Shown here: one piece after another, positions 1-6,891 of the stretch
Numbering within the stretch: position 1 is the stretch's first letter
Layout of the letters: each line of letters begins with the position of its first letter
Source: Strigomonas culicis
Lineage: Eukaryota; Euglenozoa; Kinetoplastea; Trypanosomatida; Trypanosomatidae
Assembly (NCBI GenBank): GCA_000482145.1
Contig: AUXH01000599.1
Coordinates: forward strand, 1-11,581
Direction of reading: 5' to 3'
Length of the DNA stretch: 11,581 nucleotides
Notes under the pieces: model-generated
The model's input: the letters and a program-made list of their open reading frames with translations, nothing else
The model's database searches: none
What the model was told of the DNA's origin: nothing
Position numbers and translations under genes: made by a program

Positions 1-3000
1 CCACGCTCCCGTCCAGCTGCGCCTTCGCCTCCTGCAGCGCGGCCAGGGCGGCCTCCAGGTCGGCGGTCTTCGCGGTCAGGGCGGCGACCTCCGCGTCTGA
101 TTTCGCTTGTTGCTCACGCAGGGCCGCCTCGCTCTGCCTCAGGGCCTCCTGGGCAGCGTCGCGGTCACGCTCCGCCGCCTGCAGCGTAGATTGCAGGTTC
201 GCCATCACATCGCTAAGGTGTTCGTTCTCCTCCTTCAGGTCGTTCACCTCATCGCTCAGGCGTCTGCTCTCCTCGCGCAAGTTGTCCGTCATGTCCATGA
301 CTGTCTCCAGGTCCTGCTCGCTCTGCTTCGTGATCTCGAGAACCCGTTCACGCTCAGCCGCCGCAAGCTCTTGCGCCTCATCTAGTGCTTTTTGTATCGT
401 GTCTACATCGACAGAAAGGAGGTTGTTGGCGTCCTGAAGAACTTGCACCTCGTGCGCCAGTCGTGTGTTGTCTTCTTCAAGCTGTTTTGTTTTGGTCTGA
501 AGTACGTCAATTGTATTTTCTGCGTTATGAATGTCTCGCTGGGACGAAGCGTTGGTGTGTTCAAGTTCTGTAATGTGGCGAGCGTGAGCAGACTCCTGAT
601 CTTTGAGAGTATCGATCTCGTAGGCAAGTTGCTCATTTTTTGTGAGAAGATCAATAATCTGTTTCTGCTTGTTTCTATTATCCATTTCTAGTGTCTCCTG
701 CACCACAGAGAGCTCGGCGGCGTCGAGTTCTAAGGTATGAATACGTTGTCCGCTCATCGCTCGAAGTTCAGCGATTTGTTCGTTTAGGTAATCGTTTTCA
801 TCGAAGAGGTTCCTCTTCTGTTCTTTTTCCGTTGAGAGGGATTCGCGAAGCGCTAGAGACTCCTTCTCTGCAGCCTCGAATTGTGACTCGAGGAAGGCAC
901 ACCTCTCGTTTAGTTTGTCCATCCCTGTCTTCTCACCATCACGATTATCATGAAGATTCTTCATGCGAGTGAAAATCCAGTGTTGGAGTTGTTCATTAAT
1001 CCACGTATCCGTTACATCAGCGGAGTGTTGTATGCTTAAATGGCATGTCATCACATTGTCTTCAAAGGCGACATCCGTGCACGTCACATTTTCCAGAGGG
1101 ACACTGCAGCACTCTGCCACATCCTTTGTCAGTGACGTATGGAATTCCTCCGGTCGTGTTTGAAAGATGACCTGCCAGTATGGACTCTCAAATCGATAAA
1201 AATGTTGAGAAACTACAATTTGCAGTCCAAGTTTCTCCTTTTCTTCTAAGAGTCGCAGCTTTTCACAAAGCTGTTCAGTTTCCGTTTGGTTCTTCATAAG
1301 TGCATCTCGTAAGAGTGCATTCTCCGTTTCGAGAGTTTCTACCTGCCCCTCCAGCCCACATTTTTCTTCGTTCAGCAAATCGATATCACTACGCAGTAGC
1401 GAAACCTCCTCCTTGTGCTCTAGTGCAGAACTGGCCGCCTCCTCATGGGCACGTTGTATTTTCAACTCATACAACTTCTGCTCTTCACTCTTGCTCTGAC
1501 TCACTCGTTCCAGCTCCCTTGTGACTTCCTCTATTTCATCCATCAATTTGTCTTCTTTTAACAGACGTTCCTCATTAGCCTGGAAGCTTATCTGCTTCAA
1601 TTCTGTCGCGTGGGCTGCACGGAGAGAACTTAGTTCTTTCTCGCGTTTCTCACATTCTAGCGCAGCATCGCGTTGCGCCTGGGTAGCCGCATTCAGTTTT
1701 GACATAAGCTCTTTAGATTTCGCCGCTCGATTTGAATTCTGTGACTGTAAAGTAGCAAGTTCGTTTTTTAAGGAGGTGTTTTCTTTCTCAGTGTTCTTCA
1801 AGGCTTCAATTGCATAGGAAATGTGCATCTCCAGTGTTTTGAGTCCCTTTACTTGAGAAAAGGAAGGCGCCTGTCCAGCCGCAGTAGCAGAATCGGAGTC
1901 TGTTTCCTTGCTCTTCGCTTGGAGTGCGAGGTTCGATACCTTGTCAATATTTAGAAGCTGCATGTTTCGTGTCTCCAGTTCGGTTCCCACATAAGTAAGC
2001 TCGTCCATAAGCTCTTGGAACTGAGTCTCTTTTTCAGTAAACTGCTTCTGCAGCTTGTCGCATAAAGCAACCTGTGTCTCGAGGGAGCGGCGGGTAGACT
2101 CGAGCTCCATGGAGAGGTCATCCGCGCGCGTGTCTGGGTTCTCTAGGAGGTTTCGGTAAGCTGCTTGAATGCGTGCCATATTAGAGCCCTGGGGCACTTT
2201 TGGAACGTATCTGGGAAGATAGCGCAGCAACTCGGGACGATAGATGCACATTGACGCTTTAATTGGCTCAGAGTAAAGTGAAGCTTCCTCTGCACTCCGA
2301 ATGACGTCAACGACAGAAGAGCGTAGGATACTCTCTCGCACCTCAGGGTAGTCAAGCTTGGTTTTTCCCTTCATCTGTTCAATATCCATCACGATTTGAT
2401 CGAGTCTCTTTTCACATCTGAGAAGAAACGTGGTTTTATTGCCGCCTTCGCGGGAAAACTCGTCGTCGCCTAGTTCATCGAAGACGTCGTCACTCATCTC
2501 GTGCCTGATCAGATCGATCTGCGCATGCGCCCAGAGAAGCAGCGGGCCCACAGCCTGGGAGGCCTTGAAGGCTTCTTTCACTGTGACAGGGACACAATTT
2601 TCATAATTGCGTAAGATCTGCTCACGTCTCGAGGCAGTGATGGAGCTCCTGTCGAACGCAACAACGCGCTTCATAAAATCAGGTACACGAATAATGGTTT
2701 GGATGGCTTTCCAATCGTTGGAGTTGACCGGAATAGACAAGATCTTGAGGACAATTTCGATTACTAGTTTTACGGGAGCAGGTGGATTACTGTACCCAGT
2801 AACCTCAAAGAAAGCTTTCTCTGAAATACGCAATACAGAGTCTCGCGCGGTATTTAAGTTCTGCATCAACGTATTCTCTTGCTCCGCAATGCCTCTTGCC
2901 TTGTCTATTCGTTCGCGAAGGACTTCTTCCTTTTGGTAAAGTGCCTTCAAGTCCTCGCTTTCGACTGGCTCTGCGGCCGTCCTCACCACCGTAATAACGT

Positions 3001-3160
3001 GATTATCGTCAATCATTTCGCAAACGGTTCCGCACTGCACGGACCACTGACTCCCATCGTAACGCTCGTAGGCTATAAGGCTTCCTTTGGTCATTGTCGG
3101 TGGGTGCGCCGCTACAGCCGATACAAGTGGGCGCCAGAAATCCCAATCTATTTGAGTCAT
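1..3160 (-). CDS. Giant coiled-coil protein, FAZ1-domain type, with dynein-stalk-like N-terminus (3' end outside window)
   Basis: The minus-strand frame opens at the ATG at 3160-3158 and stays open to base 1, showing 1053 residues with no stop. It is therefore a partial gene. I see no ATG in the same frame between it and the proposed splice acceptor at 3523. Residues about 24-60 form a short beta-type module (GSLIAYERYDG...ITVVR). Residues 65-110 are a coiled coil. Residues 110-217 resemble the dynein stalk and microtubule-binding head, with the YSNPPAPVKLVIEIV kink and helix, NDW, FD and a final LLLWAHAQIDL helix. Residues 300-645 are a long coiled coil. Residues 648-735 form a compact non-coiled domain (YRFESPYWQVIF, KDVAECCSV) resembling the conserved domain of flagellum attachment zone protein 1. 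Coiled coil resumes to the window edge and becomes Ala-rich. The likely role is a structural filament protein of the FAZ or another cytoskeletal site. It is not necessarily FAZ1 itself, since many large trypanosomatid proteins carry this domain. Confidence 0.9.
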   Translation of the reverse strand, partial: MTQIDWDFWRPLVSAVAAHPPTMTKGSLIAYERYDGSQWSVQCGTVCEMIDDNHVITVVRTAAEPVESEDLKALYQKEEVLRERIDKARGIAEQENTLMQNLNTARDSVLRISEKAFFEVTGYSNPPAPVKLVIEIVLKILSIPVNSNDWKAIQTIIRVPDFMKRVVAFDRSSITASRREQILRNYENCVPVTVKEAFKASQAVGPLLLWAHAQIDLIRHEMSDDVFDELGDDEFSREGGNKTTFLLRCEKRLDQIVMDIEQMKGKTKLDYPEVRESILRSSVVDVIRSAEEASLYSEPIKASMCIYRPELLRYLPRYVPKVPQGSNMARIQAAYRNLLENPDTRADDLSMELESTRRSLETQVALCDKLQKQFTEKETQFQELMDELTYVGTELETRNMQLLNIDKVSNLALQAKSKETDSDSATAAGQAPSFSQVKGLKTLEMHISYAIEALKNTEKENTSLKNELATLQSQNSNRAAKSKELMSKLNAATQAQRDAALECEKREKELSSLRAAHATELKQISFQANEERLLKEDKLMDEIEEVTRELERVSQSKSEEQKLYELKIQRAHEEAASSALEHKEEVSLLRSDIDLLNEEKCGLEGQVETLETENALLRDALMKNQTETEQLCEKLRLLEEKEKLGLQIVVSQHFYRFESPYWQVIFQTRPEEFHTSLTKDVAECCSVPLENVTCTDVAFEDNVMTCHLSIQHSADVTDTWINEQLQHWIFTRMKNLHDNRDGEKTGMDKLNERCAFLESQFEAAEKESLALRESLSTEKEQKRNLFDENDYLNEQIAELRAMSGQRIHTLELDAAELSVVQETLEMDNRNKQKQIIDLLTKNEQLAYEIDTLKDQESAHARHITELEHTNASSQRDIHNAENTIDVLQTKTKQLEEDNTRLAHEVQVLQDANNLLSVDVDTIQKALDEAQELAAAERERVLEITKQSEQDLETVMDMTDNLREESRRLSDEVNDLKEENEHLSDVMANLQSTLQAAERDRDAAQEALRQSEAALREQQAKSDAEVAALTAKTADLEAALAALQEAKAQLDGSV
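956..1219 (-). other. FAZ1-conserved-type globular domain
   Basis: Residues about 648-735 of the giant coiled-coil protein break the heptad pattern. They begin with an aromatic-rich strand (HFYRFESPYWQVIF), followed by a helix ending in TKDVAECCSV and an alternating hydrophobic strand (NVTCTDVAF, MTCHLSI). This order matches what I remember of the domain that recurs in FAZ1 and in other large repetitive trypanosomatid coiled-coil proteins: an aromatic FEG..W-like start, a conserved D-V after a helix, then strands. The family name is from memory and the match is by eye. The segment is clearly a folded insert between two coiled coils. Confidence 0.6.
2510..2833 (-). other. Dynein stalk / microtubule-binding-head-like domain (in the giant coiled-coil protein)
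   Basis: Residues about 110-217. After a coiled coil comes Y-S-N-P-P-A-P-V at 123-130, the typical proline kink between stalk helix CC1 and the microtubule-binding head of dynein heavy chains. It is followed by a KLVIEIVLKIL helix, N-D-W at 148-150, a helix ending D-F-M-K-R-V-V-A-F-D (161-170), a basic segment with R-N-Y, and a closing helix S-Q-A-V-G-P-L-L-L-W-A-H-A (201-213). The last corresponds to the S-x-A-x-x-L-x-x-W-V-x-A helix that starts CC2 in dyneins. There is no AAA+ motor sequence around it, so this is a head-like module outside a dynein. The inference is microtubule contact. The basis is remembered family patterns. Confidence 0.65.
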
Positions 3161-3322
3161 GCTGATAAGAGTGTTGTATTTATTATGCCCCAGCAGAATG
3201 ATCAGCGGGTGTGTATGAACGTGTGTATGTGATCGAACCCTGTAGAAATATATGGAATTGCTTATTGTTTTAGAGCAATAAACAGAATAGTAGTTGCTGT
3301 TTATGTTTATTTTAAAATTATG

Positions 3323-3329
<7 letters not shown>

Positions 3330-3394
<65 letters not shown>
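3330..3394. repeat. Compound dinucleotide microsatellite (TA)n(GT)n
   Basis: A run of about 13 TA units (3330-3356) passes directly into about 19 GT units with one GC interruption near 3366 (3356-3394). In the transcript sense (minus) it reads (AC)n(AT)n and falls in the predicted 5' UTR of the giant coiled-coil gene. Such repeats are common in trypanosomatid intergenic DNA and are expected to be length-polymorphic. Confidence 0.95.
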
Positions 3395-3397
<3 letters not shown>

Positions 3398-3522
3398 GAT
3401 GTATGATTGTGTGCGTGTATTTATAAAAGAAAAAAAAAGAAATGTGCTTCTAAGTTTTATCAAGGAAAGGAGTATTTATTTATGAATGTGCTCTTGAACG
3501 TATTAAAAAAAAAATGACTAAA

Positions 3523-3575
3523 CTACAATGCATGGAAAAAGAAGGAAAGGAAAGAAAAAGGGAGAGAGAAGGAAG
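3523..3575 (-). promoter_or_regulatory. Predicted spliced-leader acceptor and polypyrimidine tract for the giant coiled-coil gene
   Basis: Bases 3534-3575 are 42 uninterrupted purines on the plus strand, so the transcript carries a 42-nt unbroken polypyrimidine tract. The first AG after it on the minus strand is the complement of CT at 3523-3524 (context TTGTAG), about 10 nt downstream. This is the classic trypanosomatid trans-splicing arrangement. It gives a 5' UTR of roughly 360 nt containing the microsatellite. A second, weaker tract (3428-3440) is followed by no AG until 3327-3328. Confidence 0.7.
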
Positions 3576-3721
3576 TCCTATTACACGGAAGAAAAGGTCA
3601 ACGCATATATCACGTGTGGTTATCAAAAAAAAGTGGTGATTCTTGTTTGCTTATTTGGTTTTGCTTTTTGTTTGAATAGGCAAACCGTAAACCAAACAAA
3701 TAGAATACAATGTGTCTGTGG

Positions 3722-5509
3722 CTACACAAAGCTGGCAGTCAGTGAGGCAAGAGCCCCCTGCAAGTATTCAGCAGTCTCGTCTAGGAGAATTTGTGACTTT
3801 TCGTCTTTCTTCGACGGTTGCGCCGCGTCGTTTATCGCATATGTGATACGCTGGGGAGAGTTGACAGGCATCGAGCTAGTTGCGCTGCCCTCACGGCGTA
3901 GCAGCTTCACTAGTGCCTTGCACAGTAGTAGCTGTTGACGGGAATGAGACAGCTTCTGCTGCAGTAGTGCCAAGTCATTTTTGTCAGACTCTCTATCCTC
4001 CAGCAGCAAGTAAAACGCATCCACGACACCTTCATACTGAGATCGGAGTGTCTCGTGCTCACGAATGAGCTTACTCTGGGACGACTCAACCAACTCTAAC
4101 TGATAGCGCAGGCTACTAAGTTGGTGGGCCCACACGCTGCAATGGTTATCAACTGCGCTATTGCTGGGAGTCGCCTTTTCAGACACCACTCCGCTTGACG
4201 ATATAGCATCTCCAGGTTTTGCGTTGTGCTTGCTTGCGTCCTTTTCAGTGATTTCAACGCGTTTAGGGGGGGGTGAGAAAAAAAGCGGAGATGTCACATC
4301 TATTCTCTCCGACTTGATGACTATCTTTGAGTGTGTCATGACAGGACTGTTCGCGTGTGTTGGCTCGTATTCCGTCAAGGAAGCACGGTGCGGTGCTTGT
4401 GAAAGCTTGCTGCCGGTTCGTGGTGGTGGGGGTGGGGGTGTTGGTGTAATTGCGCTGAAGTCCAGTCGACACCTTGGAAAACGAGTCCTTTCATTGTCAT
4501 TTCTGTCCGGTATGACATCGCTGCAGAGTGGCGAGCTGTCTAGCGTCGGTGACTGCATAGTGGACGAAACAAATGTTTGAAGAGGGCGGAACACCCCTTG
4601 ATCGCTGATGGTGAGTATATTGCCCGCCGGAGTGTCACCTTCCAAAATGTGCAAGAAGTCCTCTGCAGAGACAACGTGCACGTAACCGGTTCGTCGGTGA
4701 ACTTTTTGGTTCCTCAGCAGCTCTTGCTCTTCCAAGAGCAAGCTTTTCCGGCCGTGTGACTGTTCTATTCCCTTCAAGCAATTGTCTATTTGCATCTGTA
4801 GTTCGCGATCACCGCCTTTGAGGAATCGTGCTCGCTGGTAGTCAATGTAGGCAGTTACCCACTTGTATAGGGCCGCAGCATGTCGCGATTCCTCCGCAAC
4901 CAGATCCAAGGAGCAGAGCCGATTAGCCAAATAGTCATCCAAGATCTTTCGATAAACCGACTCCTTTAGTGGTCTGTCCTCTAGGTCACGCAGCGTTGCC
5001 ACTAGATTCTCTTTTGCGAACAAGGAGCGTATTTTTCCTTGCTGGATACTTCCTGGGGGGCAGTCGTTGTCCACAATAAGCACGACGGCCTCACAGAGAA
5101 GGCACGTGGAAGGCCATAGTCCCGGTGCCTTTGCAAGTTCTATCCATCCCGCGACGGGCAAGCCTTTGAGTCGCTCGTGTGCCCACTGTAGGAGTGTTCC
5201 TTCCAGTCTGTAGCTTTCGCCACTCTTGGACTCCGTAGTCTCCTTATCGTATCGATCTTGCAGAGACTTCAATTGATTCCGAAGGCTCGCGATAAGCGCA
5301 TCCTCTTCTAGCACCTTGTCATGTACGCGTTGCGTCTGACCAGGAGTGGTATTGATGGGTTTATATTCGAAAACGCGGATCTCTTTCCCCTCTGTGCTAA
5401 ACACATAGCCAAACGACACATCTCCATCTAACTTGAAAGCAATCACCTTATCCACCAAATCGTCCGTGATCACATTCATTACTATTGATGATGTATGTCC
5501 TTGATACAA
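3722..5509 (-). CDS. Cytoskeletal protein with N-terminal beta module, dynein-stalk-like head, proline-rich linker and C-terminal coiled coil
   Basis: The gene is complete: 595 residues, ATG at 5509, TAG at 3724-3722. Residues about 18-50 form a short beta-type module (KVIAFKLDGDVSFGYVF...IRVFEY). Residues 62-92 are a coiled coil. Residues 120-226 resemble the dynein stalk head (LLCEAVVLIVDND, then NLVATLRDLED, ILDDYL, and HAAALYKWVTAYIDY). Residues 320-455 are Ser/Pro-rich and probably disordered, with a PTPPPPPPP run near 357. Residues 458-540 are a second coiled coil. There is no signal peptide or membrane segment. Function is not established; microtubule binding and a structural role are inferred. 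The same N-terminal order occurs in the next gene downstream, so the two may be diverged tandem paralogues. Met-11 is an alternative start, but the predicted acceptor at 5592 lies upstream of both. Confidence 0.92.
   Translation of the reverse strand: MYQGHTSSIVMNVITDDLVDKVIAFKLDGDVSFGYVFSTEGKEIRVFEYKPINTTPGQTQRVHDKVLEEDALIASLRNQLKSLQDRYDKETTESKSGESYRLEGTLLQWAHERLKGLPVAGWIELAKAPGLWPSTCLLCEAVVLIVDNDCPPGSIQQGKIRSLFAKENLVATLRDLEDRPLKESVYRKILDDYLANRLCSLDLVAEESRHAAALYKWVTAYIDYQRARFLKGGDRELQMQIDNCLKGIEQSHGRKSLLLEEQELLRNQKVHRRTGYVHVVSAEDFLHILEGDTPAGNILTISDQGVFRPLQTFVSSTMQSPTLDSSPLCSDVIPDRNDNERTRFPRCRLDFSAITPTPPPPPPRTGSKLSQAPHRASLTEYEPTHANSPVMTHSKIVIKSERIDVTSPLFFSPPPKRVEITEKDASKHNAKPGDAISSSGVVSEKATPSNSAVDNHCSVWAHQLSSLRYQLELVESSQSKLIREHETLRSQYEGVVDAFYLLLEDRESDKNDLALLQQKLSHSRQQLLLCKALVKLLRREGSATSSMPVNSPQRITYAINDAAQPSKKDEKSQILLDETAEYLQGALASLTASFV
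4832..5152 (-). other. Dynein stalk / microtubule-binding-head-like domain (in the 595-residue protein)
   Basis: Residues about 120-226. The helix S-T-C-L-L-C-E-A-V-V-L-I-V (134-146) fits the dynein V-x-x-V-x-E-A-V-x-x-L-L helix, with a single proline (P133) rather than a PP kink. Then come a K-I-R-S-L-F segment, a helix with L-V-A-T-L-R-D-L-E-D, a Y-R-K-I-L-D-D-Y-L segment and the closing helix S-R-H-A-A-A-L-Y-K-W-V-T-A (208-220), which matches S-x-A-A-x-L-x-x-W-V-x-A of dyneins well. The match is weaker at the kink but stronger at the closing helix than in the downstream gene. It is judged by eye. Confidence 0.6.
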
Positions 5510-5591
5510 GACAGTCCGGATCTTAACGAATGCAAATGTCTCTCATGAAAAGATATGGAAGTACTAAACCGATGAATAATGTAAAAGGATT

Positions 5592-5630
5592 CTACAAGTA
5601 AAGGAAGAGATAGAAGAGAAAAGAAGTAGA
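5592..5630 (-). promoter_or_regulatory. Predicted spliced-leader acceptor for the 595-residue gene
   Basis: Plus-strand 5599-5630 is almost entirely purine, giving a polypyrimidine tract (CTTCTTTTCTCTTC...) in the transcript. The first AG after it (TTGTAG, complement of CT at 5592-5593) lies about 83 nt upstream of the ATG at 5509. That predicts a short 5' UTR and supports the annotated start, although Met-11 would also be included. Confidence 0.65.
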
Positions 5631-6175
5631 TTTCCAATCGAAAGGGGAAGAGAAACATAACAACAACAACAAAGGAAATAAAAAGCAGCTGAAATATCAT
5701 TAGTAGCATATCCCCTTATGTCATGTCGTTCTCTTGGCGAGACGTGCGTCAACTTGAAATTTCATCTAGCGTCAGTAACAGGAACGGGAAAAAAAATGAA
5801 ACGAAGTAAAAAAAAAAACTATGTAACATGTAACGGGACTCAGAATTCTGCTTTCAACATCAAGAGCAATAACCAAAAAACAAGTAAACATGAAAAAAAA
5901 AAGGAGAGTAAAGTGATTTCTTACAACATCTGATTTCTCACTTACTATTCTTTCACATTTTTTTTTTTGCTTTAATCTCTCAAAGCTGATCGATAATGTT
6001 GGTGTACTTGCTTTTTATTATTATGGTTATTGTGCGTGTTTGCCCTTTTTTGTTTGTTTGTTTGTTTACTGATTTGTCTCTTTCTTTATTCTGTACTGCA
6101 ATTGATTCTCTTTCGTCTTCTTTTTTAAGCATTTGTGCGCAGTTGAATTTGACTTTTCAGGTAGCCTGTTCTCTG

Positions 6176-6206
6176 TTTTTGAGATCGAATCTATGAGACT
6201 CAAAAA
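6176..6206. repeat. Short inverted repeat at a strand-composition switch
   Basis: TTTTTGAG at 6176-6183 and CTCAAAAA at 6199-6206 are perfect 8-bp inverted arms with a 15-base loop. They sit where the plus strand changes from T-rich to A-rich, so a longer imperfect foldback in the transcript is possible. The arm sequence is low-complexity, so function is uncertain. Confidence 0.6.
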
Positions 6207-6211
6207 AAGAT

Positions 6212-6420
6212 CTGCAAGAAAGAAATGCAAAAGTAAAAGAATCGGAAAAAAAATAGAATTGCTGAAAAAGTAAGGGCAAAACAAAGAAAACAAAAAAAAA
6301 GAGGGCCAGAAAAAAAAAAGGAACTATGTGACTTACGATTTCCTTTGAAACAGTAAAACAGTAAAAACAACAACAACAACAAAAGAAAAGACAAGCGTGC
6401 TTTAAAAAAAAAAAGAGATT
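6212..6420 (-). promoter_or_regulatory. Extra polypyrimidine/AG signal with no assigned gene
   Basis: The plus strand is strongly purine-rich from 6202 to 6340 and again near 6380-6420. In the transcript this is a long pyrimidine-rich stretch ending TTTCTTTCTTGCAG, with AG as the complement of CT at 6212-6213. It looks like a strong splice acceptor but lies about 700 nt upstream of the next ATG, at 5509. It could be an alternative acceptor giving a long 5' UTR, an unused site, or the 5' end of a noncoding RNA. Confidence 0.4.
6366..6384. repeat. (CAA)n motif, one of three in this spacer
   Basis: Five CAA units lie at 6366-6384. Similar four-unit runs occur at 5659-5673 and 6840-6853, and a two-unit version at 9501-9508 upstream of the CC2D-like gene. 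In transcript sense they are (GTT)n or (TTG)n. They are probably simple-sequence drift, but they recur in the same spacer. Confidence 0.8.
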
Positions 6421-6891
6421 TCAGTACATCGAAATGCACGTTAAATCAAACGAAGACGATAAATACCTACTGAATTCTAGAGTACAGGCTTGATTCCCCC
6501 CCCCTCCCCAACGGTAATCGTGCATGGCAGATAATTCTGACCTTGCCGAACGTCGCCAGCAGCCCGTGAGCATAGGCTCAACAAAATAATTCACTATGAA
6601 ATGCATTGTTTTTTTTTTTTTTCTATCATCAGCCGAGCATATACATAATAATAATGATAGTGAACAATAATGATGGGGGCAAAGGGGGGATCATTGAGGA
6701 CAACTGGCAAGGTGTAAGTTCCATATTGGCCCTCCCATTGGCAGTTGTTGATTCTTAGGTTCATCTTGCGGATGTTGTGTTATTATTAGAGTTACAAAAT
6801 AAAGATAATCGGATGCACGAATGAAAAGAAAATGAAATGAACAACAACAACACTACAAAAAAGAAAAACAAATACAAGCGAAGCATAGTAA

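Larger units (their letters stand above)
3161..3721. other. AT-rich spacer between the two dynein-head-like genes
   Basis: This 561-base noncoding stretch must hold the 3' UTR of the gene ending at 3722 and the 5' UTR of the gene starting at 3160. It contains a splice-acceptor signal at about 3523-3575, an A-run at 3505-3514 and a (TA)n(GT)n microsatellite at 3330-3394. If polyadenylation occurs upstream of the polypyrimidine tract, as is usual in trypanosomatids, the 3' UTR of the upstream gene can be only about 140 bases. No convincing ORF is present; the plus-strand ORF over the microsatellite translates only repeat sequence. Confidence 0.8.
5510..6891. other. AT-rich intergenic region between the CC2D-like gene and the 595-residue gene
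   Basis: These 1382 bases have no convincing ORF on either strand; short frames of up to about 80 codons are homopolymer translations. The region should hold the 3' UTR of the CC2D-like gene, poly(A) signals and the 5' UTR of the downstream gene. Visible features are a T-rich block (about 5935-6180) meeting an A-rich block (6200-6420), an inverted repeat at their junction, three (CAA)n motifs, a (TTTG)n run at 6050-6067, a C9TC4 run at 6496-6509, and G5/G6 runs near 6674-6688. Confidence 0.75.

Noticed and set aside
1930..1940. GGTTCGATACC, a perfect tRNA B-box-like match on the plus strand
   Set aside because: There is no A box or acceptor/anticodon stem around it, and it lies within the coding sequence of the giant protein.
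107..2939. Many plus-strand ORFs of 60-110 codons over the giant coiled-coil gene
   Set aside because: All lie antisense to one continuous minus-strand frame with clear coiled-coil and domain content.
3228..3240. TGATCGAACCC, resembling a minus-strand tRNA T-loop
   Set aside because: The reverse complement lacks the closing CC of the B box, and no cloverleaf stems can be built.
4161..4580. 139-codon plus-strand ORF inside the 595-residue gene
   Set aside because: Antisense shadow. Its Gly run is the complement of the real protein's proline run.
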